Part shown: positions 13,441-26,288 of the stretch, piece by piece | How positions within the stretch are numbered: position 1 is the first letter of the stretch | Layout of the letters: every line of letters begins with the position of its first letter | Assembly: GCF_910592395.1 (NCBI RefSeq) | Contig: NC_088311.1 | Span: 5,150,501-5,210,500, forward strand | Direction of reading: 5' to 3' | Length of the DNA stretch: 60,000 nucleotides | Origin: Lineus longissimus | Taxonomy: Eukaryota > Nemertea > Pilidiophora > Heteronemertea > Lineidae | The notes under the pieces: generated by a model | The model's input: only the letters and a program-made list of their open reading frames with translations | Databases searched by the model: none | Told to the model about the DNA's origin: nothing | Position numbers and translations under genes: made by a program

Positions 13441-16012
13441 TGGAATGATGCAGGTACAACTATCTGCTGGATAGGTTAATATAACCTGTGGGCTTGAAGA
13501 TTTTGAGTGATGGACCCTGAACTGAGCATGTTGAGAGATAAAATGGCAATGCATACCAGTTTGCAATCTATCTGTTACAGGGTATATGGCGTAAACCATG
13601 TTCATCCTGATCAGAAATCAATGGTGTCCATAGTAATGGTAACTTGCCATTTCTCGGTGCATAACAACCGCCGGAAATAATGTTTCGGTGTTTAGGCCCC
13701 AATAAAAGTTTTTAATGCAGATTCAGGCCGATTTTTAGACCGATTGGGGGAGGCAAAACTCTTTTTTGAAAGCAGTTTTTCCGACGGCAAAAGCTACGGC
13801 GATAGAATGGTCTTAGGAATTTTTAGCTTTATTGAAAACCAACAAGATACGTGTACTTACTAAAAAATACGGTAAAATTCTATTGTAGGAACATTTATGT
13901 CATGGATACAGTGTGTGGTTTGGTAGAATACGAAGGACGATTTACAGCAAACTGCAAGCCATTCCTTCTCGAATCTGTGTACTTTTGCCAACCACGCTAA
14001 TTCAGCCACACAATACTGCTCATCTCGTCTGCTGGGTTGCCATGGTACTAATGTGACTGCAGGAGCAAGCTAACCATTCTTTAATAGGCGACCAATATGC
14101 CAAGCACCATGATACACCAGAGCGCTTAGACCATGGAAGCAATTTGTATAACCGATTCTGATGGTAGCCTCGGGGTTATTAGTTCTTTTCTAATAATCTC
14201 CGTTTATAAAATTTGTGCAGGATTGGATTCAATCTGGTTGAGCTGCCTCGGATTGGCTGATAGCAAATATTCTGCCAGCGATATCGTCCTCTATATGGGA
14301 ATGATGATGAAAAAATTTGGTGCAACTAGGCAAGGGATTTGAAATATTTTTTCCGTTGCCGGTCAGAACTGATTGGCCACGATAACGTTTTTTTTTCAGT
14401 TGGTGACAGTTGGCTTATACGCCCCTTAAGCACTGATGATTCATTTCTGTCCAAAAGACTGCTTTCTGAGGCCATTCGTTCAAACACTTGTCCTTTGATT
14501 AGGAGGGGTCCCGGAGAGATCACTGTCAATTAAAAGTGTGGAGCTTTATTATCGATTCGTGAAGAAAGCTGTTAAAACACAGCGTTGTCCGTTTTGTAAG
14601 TAGCCTACATAGACATTCCTGCCACGACTCCTGCTAGTGGACCAGGTCACATAAGTAATTACTTCCTATTCCACGATGCAACGTGAGTCGGGCCACTAAT
14701 TGGTTCTACCGGAAGAGTACCATAGTCGATCGAGAACCGATCAGGTACCTTAAAGGCCTACGCCGTTCGTACAAAAAGCTTACAATTATAGTTGAATTTG
14801 AAAAATTCCAATTTTGGAAATATGTGATAACTGCATTAAGGCATTGCGTACAACAATATTTTTATTTTCCTGACCCACGAATAAATACGAACGGCGTACC
14901 CCTTTGAAGGTCATTGGCATTTGGTACAGAAAGATCATCGCGTGGTCCGTAATATTGAGAAAATACTACGGTAGAATCAAGTTAAGAAGGATGAACCAGT
15001 AGATGTTACAAATCTCAGAGTAGATGTTACAAATCACAGAAAGTCTACCCATGAAGAGTTCCTCGAAGCTTCTGTGAACACTCCTCTTGTGGTTGATCTC
15101 AACATTATTTTCAAGTTTACAACATTTCGTATCAATTACCTTTTATAGAATGGCATTTAATTATTATTTACTTCCAATTGCCCGTTTGGTGAGAAAGGTA
15201 GTCTTACTAGTGCATAAATATACGGGCGATATATTGGCTCGATCGACAAAATATGCTTTCAAATAAGACAATTCCTATCCTGGCCGGTTTTTCATACCCT
15301 AGCTTCACGACGAGCATCTTACTAAATCAGTGCACTTCGGTCCATCAAACAGACATTGTTGAAAGACCCACGTGCCCCGATAACCGATTTGATTGCAAAC
15401 ATCACTATGTTTGAGCACAAACAATCTCACAAGATATGAACAAGCATTCTGTCAAGGTTTGTGTTATAAGTGTGGCAAGGTGGGTTGTACGTAGACGATG
15501 TAAGGCGTATATATGTTCATGAAGGGAACATGGCTGAGAGGATTTAAATTTATAGCTGTGCCAAAAGGTCAAATCAACACCCCAGAATGTCTTTTCAAGC
15601 GAAATGTTCTTAAACAAGGACTAGCTGGCACACTTTTTTTTCAATATCTTGTAAAAACTACTTAAGACGAGAGATGTGTCACACGTTTTTGAGCGTAGTT
15701 CATCATCATCAATAAATGGTCAAAGGATTTCTCCTCTAGACTAGATCTAACTTTTCTCGCTTACTCGAAGCCACGTGGGCGAGTAAAACGACAACAAGAA
15801 ATGCAAATTGCCGTATGTCAATAATATAGACTCTGTGCATGATACCCAACAACGAACACCACCCCCTCTCGCCCCCATATGACGTTATTTTTCCTCTAGG
15901 GGGAATTTTCTTATACGCATCTACATGTACACATGCAAACCAAAAGATGCCCATAAAAATATTCAATCGCACATTTTGTGTACAATATACGCATATGTAC
16001 GCATACATGATT

Positions 16013-16059
16013 CTTGCTGGCTAGTCTACATTTCAATGAAATGTAGACTAGCCAGCAAG
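16013..16059. repeat. Perfect 23-bp inverted repeat with 1-nt centre
   Basis: The left arm 16013-16035 (CTTGCTGGCTAGTCTACATT plus TCA) is matched exactly by the reverse complement at 16037-16059, with a single A between. The loop is too small for a normal miRNA precursor. A young insertion, the core of a foldback element or an assembly artefact is more likely. Confidence 0.85.
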
Positions 16060-19000
16060 TATCCTAGCTTGGCACACGATCAACTCGGAATAACATCAAT
16101 TCGGAATATCAATCTAATAGCACTGTCACACATGCTGTTTTATCATAGAATCTAACGTGTTCTTTAACATAACAAACCATACCAAAGAGCACTCCAACAT
16201 GGCCAACATGCAAGATTCACTGGAACTTCCAACATATGTTCAATATATCACTAAGATCAAAAGACGATTTGACCGAAATACCACACAAAATTCGGAAATT
16301 CACCTATATGCATACCAGCTAACTGTGGGCCAACCACTTTACACAGGAGTGACCACACTAATAACGAATGTGTGTTCATCTTGCCCTCTAGCCTGGAACT
16401 GACGTTGAATACATTACGTTATTGTGTCAAGAGCAGACAAAGGGTTCCAGTATTGCCTTGTTCCCTTCCACAACCTTGACCCGAAGTCATTATTCCCTCT
16501 TTCAATCAAATACAATACTATGCAGGATTATGGTCTCGTTCTATTTGAAGAAGACCGGCTGTTTACAATATGCACTCTGCTGCTTGGGCAGATGTTAAAC
16601 TAATAAAAAGCGTGGTCGATAGTCTCCTTTCGTCGACATTGTAACAGACGAGACTGACATAGGCCTAAGCAGCTATTCTACCACTTCTGTCACTTGATCC
16701 ACTTCACATTCACGATACCTATACATGTACAGTATGACTATAAATAATTGACTGTTTTCCGATTTTGAGGACTGGATGATAGTTTGGGAACAGGCCAAAC
16801 GTAATGTGAGATTTGATTTCACGCAAGATCATGCATTCACATACGTTGTTGCTACAGTAGTGGTTGACTTGCGCATTAACATATCTCAAAAATCATCCCA
16901 TTACCACTTCAGTACTTTTAATGGTCTTTACTTTATTAAAATCGATTATGAGTTGCACGTAGCTGTGTAAAAACTACTTGCAGTAGCCACATTGATCTCA
17001 CTCAGCCGTGGCGTGTAATTGACGATCAGCCGTGGCGTATAATCACGGCGACAAGGCCATGGGTTACATTGTCGATTTCATATTATATCATTTTATATTT
17101 TTTGTGATTTTTTGGCTGTTTGCTCGATCAAATATTGATTTGATCATTAAAAACTTATTTGTCAAGAGGAAACCTACAATTTCTTTGTGCCATGGTGTTG
17201 ACGGATAAACACGATTTTATCGATTGGGCTGTATTTAAAAGGCTTGATATAGATACATTTGTATGATCCCAATCGCATTTGGCCTTCAGCGGAACAGCTG
17301 GCACCGGCAAGCAACTCGAACAAAAGCTGACTGAACTACTGCATGACTATCTGCAATTTTCAAATACAGTTACCCTGTGCTGACAGAGGAATGTTCCTCA
17401 TCGTATAATATCGGTGAGAACATTTCCTGGTATTTAATGCATCGTTTTACATTGACTTTTCCTCATTAGTCCGATGTTTCTAGCATAGCGACAAATCCAA
17501 GGGATATACGCCAGCATAAATCATAATACGAGTGACCTGGGCCAACACATGGAGAGATCCATTAGTCGTATCGATCCCTTGGGACAAGGCCAGTATGGAC
17601 AAGGCTGCAGTTCATATGTTGTGGGCTAGGCGTTAAGAGGGATGGAATCTCGATCTTCAGGCTCGTCCCTACGGAGTTCCCTGTGGGTATTAATATCTGC
17701 TGGCCTGGTGTCTTCACTTGCCTGTGGTCAAATCGCTGAAAGAACCCATTCTACAAACCCCGGCAACGGCTGCCAAAGCCCATTGCAACACGAATTGGCC
17801 ATGAGCCCCGTATAACGACGCGATGAAAATAGCTGTGTGCAATATTAATAGACCAGTCTCCGCGATATTCTTTCATGCGTACCTATTCTTTACCATCTCC
17901 GATAAATCACGACCGAATCGTTCAATCGATATCCTCAGCGTAATGTGTTGTCTGGCGCTGTGCTGTTTGTATAGCGGTACCGGTATGTACCGCGCCAGTT
18001 CGTGTAGAATAGGAGGTGTACCGCATGAGGCTCCGAAAAGTTGTCTTGATTTTTACCCAGTTGGTGACCGTCGGTTTTGTCATGATCCTCGACTATTTTC
18101 CCTCCCCAGATTTATACGTAGGTCACCAGAGAACTTCCATAGATAATGCTCGATTGAATGTACGCTGGGTATTACATAACTGCTTAGTAAAATGGAGATG
18201 ACACAAGGACTATTGGCTGTAGTCAATTTGATAAAGATGAAAAAAAAAAATTTGACTTGCTCCTCGAAAATTCCCCGCGCCCTACAATGTACAAGCAAAA
18301 AAATACATTTATGATCACGACTAGTACAGAAATACATGATTAATGACGTAGAAGAGTTGTGAAGTGTCCGTGTGACCGATCTCCTGCTTCTACCCAGCAG
18401 GTGTGAGTAGGGCTCTGTGGGGCGAGTCGCCTCAAATGGGCGGATCGTAGCTAGAGCAAGCTATATCGCCCTGACTACGCCAGTCATGTCCGCCGCAGCT
18501 TGATCAATGCGTTACTCGTTGATCGGACTGTCCTCAAAAAACTTTTGTGTATGTCCTTGTTATTTTCTACGTTGATTTCTTAATTTGCTCTCTGGCAAAT
18601 ACTGTGACTATGGTGATTCAGCGAGAAATAGACATTTCTGGATGTATCAACTCATAAATGCCAACTGCTGTACATTTAGAGTCTGAGCAAATTCATTTTG
18701 CCGTGTGCCAGTACTGGTCAATCGATGGGTACCCGTTGATCAAGCTAGCCATGCACGACGAGCAGTGACCAATGCCGGCCGGTCGGAGGGCGATAGCTTG
18801 CTCGGGCTACGGTTGACCCATCGAACATCTTTCCCGGCCTGGTATAGGGATGGTGTCGATTCACACCTCGATCACCCACGAGCCTTTCATAACAAATTTC
18901 ATTATCACCCTGGATTTCTTGATCTTGACACCCAGGAGATCTAGGTCTTCGGAGAGATCATTTTTGTGATCATTGAACGTTCTTTTTCTGGACGCTCGGA

Positions 19001-19318
19001 TGGGATTCATTTTGTGTGGAATATCTATGTTCATTATCGAAATGTATTGCCCATCGCATTTTGGTTAACATGTATGGTTAGTAGTCTGTACGTTACCGGT
19101 AAGTCTTATAGCAACCAAGAATAGAAGGTTTATTTTCTTCCAGGATTTAGCTCCAGTTCGAGTGTTCGACTATCAGATACTCGCCTGTACTTCATGATGT
19201 AATGCAGTCGGTTCAAGTCATGGATTGAGAGAACTTTTGGTGCAATGGTAAAGTTTTAACACTTATCCAATTTTTTCTTCATTGTAACATGGCAAATTTG
19301 ACGTCACAGGTCACATAT

Positions 19319-19550
19319 AGCGAGCATATCTAACACACGTTAATAACGGATTGTTGCGAAGCCAGGATAAGCTCATCCTCATATTTCCTTGTATTCGAAG
19401 TCGTAACTCGATGCGAACACTTTCAATTCAATAACTTTCAATTCAATAACCGTGAAGGTTAAGACTATTAAGAACATAGCTAGCATATCTAACATAGTCG
19501 ATCGTTGCCAAGCCAGGAGAGACTCATTGCCATATTTCCTTGTATTCGAA
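19319..19550. repeat. Two diverged copies of an ~80-bp repeat
   Basis: Copy A at 19319-19403 and copy B at 19478-19550 share AGC-AGCATATCTAACA near the start, GTTGC-AAGCCAGGA in the middle and CATATTTCCTTGTATTCGAA at the end. The spacer includes a short CTTTCAATTCAATAAC duplication near 19422-19449. Confidence 0.7.
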
Positions 19551-21147
19551 AACCACCTGTAGGAATTTCATGATTGCTAATAATTGGTTTCATCATAGAG
19601 TACAGACTACTCCACGGTACCATCTAATCTCTCTCCAGAGGAGGTAGATCTCGTCATGGAAAAACTACTCCAAGATCTGGTGAATTGTGCAGGGTGGGCT
19701 GCTAGCTATGTGGCGCAGAGAGAATGTTCTTTAGAGAAAAAAACCTGCAGGCACCAATTCTGGCTCTGAGTGTTTCCATAACAGAAAACAGTGCTATGAT
19801 AGCACCACCTACCATGCGGTGAAAAAGCATTACGACTGCGATATTGACACAGTTTCGTGTTTTTTGTTCCCTTGGGCGTGATTCAATTTCACAGTTGTTG
19901 CGTCACTGACCTGGCTGAGATAGGAGGCCATAAAGTAGATGTATAGGCATACCGATATACACATAGTTCTGATGTAGTGGCGTATCCAAGGTATGGACCA
20001 ATTCCTGAAGATATTCCTTACCCGCTTTTATTGGGTTCGGATAAGTCATACGATTGCTTTTTCAACCTCCTGAACCCAATCTGGTCGGAGGTGGCTGAGA
20101 ATTCCTATAGGGAAATTGATGATCTCTTCCACATGGGCCAAACTAGATTAAATCAGCAGACTTAGGTGAATTAATCTACAATTTGATGAGTATAGAGTGC
20201 TTTCGGCGAAGGGAATTGGAGCGCATGTGTTCTTGCGTGCCTCGACATCCCCATGAAGCGTCCCCTAATTACTGTCGGTTCCTTGATGTATCTACGCCAC
20301 TCGTCTTTAATCTTTATTTTTACCAACATGCTTGGAGCAATCGGTCGATGTTCCATGCCTCATGACGCCAGTTCTGGTTGTCATTACTGCTCCAGTTATC
20401 TCGAGGGAAATGTCCATAACAAACTTGGAATATTTTTACCAAAGCTGTAATATAATCAACTTTTCACTTATTATAGATTGTTGTTCAGCATTATTCAGTG
20501 GTATCGTCCTAAAAGAATACGTGGCATTTTGAGTTGTACTATAGCAATATTCACACAAATAAACCCACATAAGTTCTTCATTCAATGTAGATTTTGAATT
20601 TTCAAAATACGATTATGAATTCTGCGAACACAGCATTTGAAGCCAATACATTCTCTCTTATTCTCTCTCCCGTTCATCTTTCCCATGCATGTAAGCCTCC
20701 CTCCTCTGCCTGCCGAATGCACCCCGATGATAATTAAAAGACAATTAGATTACTCCATAATGTGTGCGACTTGCCCATCATTACCATACAGTTTTCATGA
20801 TATTGATGAGTTGTCGATTCGTTGAGGGCTTCAGTGCATGCCTGCTCTGAGCATTTCTGGCAATGAAAGTGACCAGGGTTTCTGCTAGCATTTGACCGAG
20901 GTACGTGATGGAATTCGCGAGTATCTCCTCAAAATTGACTTCATCCAAGGATTGTTCCTCTGACAAATGCTCAGAATCCTACTTTCTTGCTTGATAAGGA
21001 TTAAACCGAAATATGGTTGTAGAAACCCACGGCCTAAGCTCTATTCTATTATAAAGGACCATTTGTTCCACGGACACTTCCTTCAGTGGTCAATGTCTGA
21101 CCAAACTTATCATTTGGGTGAGTCTACACTTAGCATTCAACCTTAAT

Positions 21148-21365
21148 AAGCAAGGATTCTACACTTAAGGTTCGCTAGTGACAAGTAAGGATTTTACACT
21201 AACGTTTATCCGGCATAAGCATTGATTCTAAACTTGACGTTTTACCGTGATAAGCAAGGATTCTACATTAACTTCACATGTGACAAGTAAGGATTCTTCG
21301 CTGAACGTTCCCCTGGTGTGACAAGCAAGGATTCTGCCTTTAACGTTCACCTTCGACAAGCAAGG
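21148..21365. repeat. ~35-bp minisatellite, six units
   Basis: Units starting AAGCAAGGATTCTACACTAA or AAGTAAGGATT begin at 21148, 21183, 21217, 21252, 21285, 21323 and 21358 (the last one truncated). Spacings are 33 to 38 bp. Most units end with AACGTTC..GTGAC, so the consensus is an AAGCAAGGATTCTACA head and an ACGTT-containing tail. Confidence 0.85.
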
Positions 21366-23665
21366 TTTAGCGTTCAGTCGGTGAACTTTCACGTCGACAG
21401 CTTTTGTTTCATTCCTCGCTATTCCCAGCCACTCCTAACCACAATGATTTAAGGATGTTCAAGATTAAATCAAACATAATATGATAAAGAAGACAAAGGA
21501 GGGTATTTTCTGCCCGAATGAATACGGTTTTTAAATTGCAATAACTTCCTCAAGTGTCGTCAGTTCATTGAACTTAATCCATAACTTCACTGTGAATGCC
21601 GTAATTTTCATGACTTCGCAACATTTTTGAGTTCCCCAGGGATTTTCGTATATAAAACAACCACCCTTTGTAATGAATAAATTATTACTCCATGATAAAC
21701 TCAATAATGCGTTAGCTAGAGGGAGATCTATGGGAGATACTGATTAGATGAAATGGTCCCTTTGGGGTAATTTCAACTACGGTATCAACCAAGTTAATAT
21801 CACTTGGGAACTTTAAACAGCACTACGCTAAAGTACCTTGATCGTATGCACTTTATATCACAGCTCAAAAGACGAAATACTGCAATAATCTGCTATTAAG
21901 CTAACAGTGGAATACGATATTAATTTCAAGCCACCTTCGGAGGGCAGTCATGGAGGTTGATAAACCAAAGGGTTGCCAACCTTCTTCGGAGCGAGTGAAG
22001 AGTAATGACATTCACTTCAAGCATCCGTCTGAGGACAAGGGGAGATTACGTTCGACGTCCTTGACAAACTACGTGACGAATTTCAACTCAAGCCTTGTCG
22101 CTGAATCTCCTGTACTGTTATGGGTTAATTATGTTGTTTACTTACTCACTTGGGCTCATTATCACACGTCATCATCCCATTCGACAGTCTGATTTAGTGG
22201 TACCGTCATCTGTAGCTACAACAGTCTATTCACGGGTACCCCACCAACGCACAATCGATAAGAATGCGCCAGAGCGATATAAGGAGACGGTCTCCGTGTG
22301 CATCTTTCGCTATTCTTCTGCCTTCCCAAGAAGTTGTCGCTGTAGCAAAGAACGGCGCAACCAGGTCTATGGTTGCCATGCGAACGCGTAAGGCGGTTGA
22401 GCGCTAGCGCTATATTCGGATCTGGTATGCTTTAAATGCTTTGGCAGTCCTTACATTGGCATCTGTGTGAGATATAGTCTTTGGAACTAATATGTGACAC
22501 GCTCAGTGATAAAAAAAGTTCGTTGTATATATTGGCAGAGTATCGTGCACTGAGTTTGTTGCACTTAGGCGTACAAATCTTCTTGACGACGTCGCTCCGT
22601 ATATCTTTCTTTTGAAGGAAGGACTGCCAGGGATTGTGCTTCCTTTCTTTTGTCGTCTCAGATAAAGCCAACCAAGGCATTGCCTGACTTTGGTATATCG
22701 AGTTGGAGTATTGCTTAAAGAGCTTTCTCTTTGTTGGTGAATTAAACTGATAATGTTTTTCTTGGTTTAAAGATTTGATACCTTACTGTCGGTATTGGTT
22801 GCCTCCTTAAACCACGCGAGGGTGGAGTTGTAGGCCAAAACCGAGGCGGTAGCCAATGTTTTCGGCGTTAAATTAAAACGGTATCTGCACATGGGCAGTT
22901 ATCTAACGTGGTGATCAAAAACATCAGATTATCTTCAATCAAAGACAACCCGGCGTTCCCTTTCATCGCCTCAGCATTTCTAATGCACCTGCCTAAGCTG
23001 CCATACGGCATGTCGCCTGCTTGAGTACCAACGTCGTCATAGCAACGCAATCAACTGCCATAAAAAGTGGCTTATTTAATTACCGTGGCACTGGTTCTTT
23101 TCCGTGGAAATGGGTCGCGCTAAAAGACTCAAAGTGTTCTCATCTTGGTTTATTGCCTCTTTTATTCTGTATATTTTTTATCATTGCCGACTAAACCTGG
23201 AAATTTTGTTTTGCGTAGTAGTATAGTGTCACGGACTTCTATACAAGACCAAGAAGAAAAATATATCAAACGCCCAGACCCTAAGTCAAAGACCTTCAGA
23301 GTAAATGCGCCGCGATATGCGTCAAATAGAAAATGTGTTAAGAAGAGAATTGTGTTGACTATTAACACTTATCTATATATAGAGTTGAGCGCATCACCAC
23401 AAGCGTGGTGCCATAATTAAGAGGTTATTTTACCATAGTAACCTCTGATTGACGAAAACAATATTCGCTGCGGACACATTTGAGGCACAACTCAACGATG
23501 GGTGGAGGTGTACCAAGTGGACATCTCCGTTTCGTTGTGGAATCACGCGAATCCTCTACAGTTACATCAATGGTATGTACTCTTCCCCGCCGACCATACG
23601 GGATTCGAGAATATTCTTCTGCAATGTGTTATGTGTATGTGTACGTGTTGTTGAGTCAACCCATG

Positions 23666-23937
23666 GGCAGACAAGTTCCGACCACCAGTCAACCTTTCCA
23701 TGGATATTGATGCTGCATGGTGACAGGCGAACCCAGGGATAGGCAAACTCCGCCAGTACCTTCGTTCACATGGGTATTGAGTATCATTATGCCACACGGA
23801 GTTGTGCGAAATTAACCCATGGGCATGCAACCGACGACGACGAGCCAATTCCTCCTCAGTGTCATGCTAGGTTTTTGAGCAAGTCATCCATAGGAAGGCA
23901 ATTTCCACCGCCAGCCAACTCTACCACATGGATATTA
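23666..23937. repeat. Diverged ~45-bp repeats ending in CCATGGATATTGA
   Basis: Three similar blocks start at about 23666, 23737 and 23890. Each has the order GGCA-ACTTCC-CCGCCAG, then ACC, then ATGGATATT. A related ACCCATGGGCA string also occurs near 23815. The copies are heavily diverged. Confidence 0.45.
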
Positions 23938-26288
23938 AACAAATTCGATAATCGATTTGACATCACTCTTATCACGAATTGCAGATCACCAAGGAATCAT
24001 TGATTGGCGCATAGACTGTCAGCAACACTTGTTGATCGAATTGCTCCAGGCAATCATGCGTCTTTCTGGAGTAATTTGTCGAAGTCGCTCATCAATCCTT
24101 ACGTTAACTTACAGTATAGGCCATGGGTCACAACTACATGTACCTTTTTGACTGAGAAAGGGATGGTACGTTAAAATGGCCAACAAATCGGTCGCTTATT
24201 GGCCGGAGCTGGCCGTGGCAATCCACGGACTGCCAAGCTGATGGATTCGATCGGCCATCGGTATCAGTTTCGCTAGCGAATGCAATTGATATTATCGCGT
24301 TCCGAAGATTAATAACCATTCAAAAGTTAAAGAAACTACCAATGAAGTGAGACAGATGTCCGAGATCCTCGAACTAACGTATTACAACACCAGATATGCT
24401 GAAGTACCACTTCATCGACCAATCGTTCGGCAGTGACCAATGTGATAACCGCTTGTGTGATGACGAGCAAATTCCCCTACCCTCCGTCACGGAGTGCTTT
24501 GGGCAGGATTGAAAATCGTATTCACTTATCATTGATTGGTTCTGTAGTAATTTCCGGATCTTGCCATGGCCTCTGATGAGGTAGAGAGCTCACATCGGAC
24601 CGCGCTGGGTGGTTGATTCAATACCACGTGATGACATCCGCAGTAAAGGTGCCGAATTGGCTCTGAATCCAACTAATGATCTAGCGCCTGATGGTGTGTT
24701 GGTCACCAAATATTCTGGCGGATCTGCACAGAACTTCATCCTCTATTGACCTTGTACGTGGCGCAGTTGGTGCAATACGTTTAGGAGCAGTCAGCAGCAG
24801 TTACCTCCATAGGGGAGTTATGAGATATAACTTCGAATCCAAAGCAAAATGTGGTTAAATGTGTTCTTAAAAGAGCGTTCCCAGGCAGCGCTTTACGTCA
24901 AGTCAAAAACGCTATCGTTATCAATGGAAGGAGATAACTCAACGTTAAGTTCACTCCAGCGTTAGTGAATGCGTTTGACTTAAAAAATCTAGTGGAGGTT
25001 TTGTTTCCGTGGACAAAGTACAGCCGCCTCTCCTTCTCGACTCACAGCTTTCAAACAGCGTTCCTAAACGAGTTCCTATTATGTATCTACCAACATAGCT
25101 CGACTTATATCCATCAGAAAATAGAATTGTCTGGTAACCATGGCGACGTATCTCGAGTCACCGATCTATTAGGAGAAGTACGGCCAGGTCTTCCGGTGAG
25201 CATGGCAAAGCTTGTCTTCTACAAGAATAGGATCTGTTGCTGATGACAAGTCAAGCATGAAATAGTCAATCATTGCTAGCTCTGGGAAAAGGGCATGGGT
25301 GCAATGATATTGGCCAAAAGAATGTGGTAGAAGTTGGCAGCTGCAAGTGTTTTCTGTTGATTACTTTTGTATTTATACCAGCAAGTATAGATAAAGATTA
25401 GGCCTTATTAATTCTTGATACCAGCCATAAGAAGACCAAGAAATGTTACTTCTTCACTATGCAGCCAGCCTTATTATAAAGATATAAAACATTATCATAA
25501 TCATCATTTTGTTTTGCTTGACAAACTATCAGTATAGTTTAGGCAGATTGGTATATCCAGACTGAAATGAGTAAAATAATCTTTTGTGAACATTTTCTTG
25601 AACTCAAGGATCATCAATTCACCGCCAAGGTGATAAAAAAGGAGCTCTGTGGCATTTGGTTTACCATTTCTTTCACCCCTCTTCACCAATCCTCGCCTTT
25701 CATAAATCGGAAACGGCAATCCGATCAAGTTCCGTTAATATTTTCTTGTATTGTGCGAATCCCGATCCATGTTGGCGTATTTATTCTGTTAAGACCAGAT
25801 TTCTTATGTCGTTGGGGAAAACTTCTTCAATCACAGCTCCTCGATCCGCAAAAGCACTTCAATATGTGTCACCAGCAGATGTGGCCTCTGGCAACATCTT
25901 TGATTAAAATGTGACATTCTCACGGGAAACTTCAGTGCATCGTGCTGCTTTGAGCAGAGCAGTCCAAATCATCCACTGTCTACAAGTACAATGTATTCGT
26001 TAGTGCACGAATACGTGTGTTATTTCCTTCTTTTTACATCATTGAAACTGTACCTAGCAATCTTACGAATCGGCCCCGATAACGAAAACGGAATGCTGTA
26101 TTTAAATATTTCTCTGTTTCTTTCAGGAAAATCTAAGTTATTTCCAACTCAAACGGACTGGCCAGTCATAAATCCCGTATCTAACCACGTTTTATCTAAC
26201 TGTATGATTATTTTAGTTCAATGCTCAGTGGGCCCAAGAAGCTGACTACTGTATAACTAATGAACCTTAATTTATTTTCTCTCTCCAG

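Larger units (their letters stand above)
9956..19318. other. Gene desert, middle part
   Basis: No supportable exon. A short frame at 18025 encodes a basic N-terminus followed by a hydrophobic stretch and is followed by a GTAGGT string, but no partner exon could be linked. A 21-bp tandem duplication (GTAGATGTTACAAATCTCAGA) lies at 14999-15040. Scattered GAAACGAGTAACGTTAT-like strings at 13110-13440 and a palindrome at 16013-16059 are listed separately. Confidence 0.55.
19551..26288. other. Gene desert, right part, upstream of the RGS gene
   Basis: No exon could be supported. It contains the 35-bp minisatellite at 21148-21365 and diverged repeats near 23666-23937. The final bases, TTTCTCTCTCCAG at 26276-26288, form a strong polypyrimidine tract and acceptor for the first coding RGS exon. 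At least one non-coding RGS exon and the promoter should therefore lie upstream, but I cannot place them. Confidence 0.55.

Noticed and set aside
18025-18201. Plus-strand frame MRLRKVVLIFTQLVTVGFVM that looks like a type II signal anchor, followed by a GTAGGT string
   Set aside because: No downstream exon could be joined to it. A single hydrophobic stretch after a basic start is common by chance in such DNA.
21148-21365. Regularly spaced repeats that could be mistaken for a CRISPR array
   Set aside because: The units are diverged with no unique spacers, and the genome is clearly eukaryotic with spliceosomal introns.
25567-25914. 115-codon ORF upstream of the RGS gene
   Set aside because: No recognisable transposase, reverse transcriptase or RGS-related motif, and no splice support.
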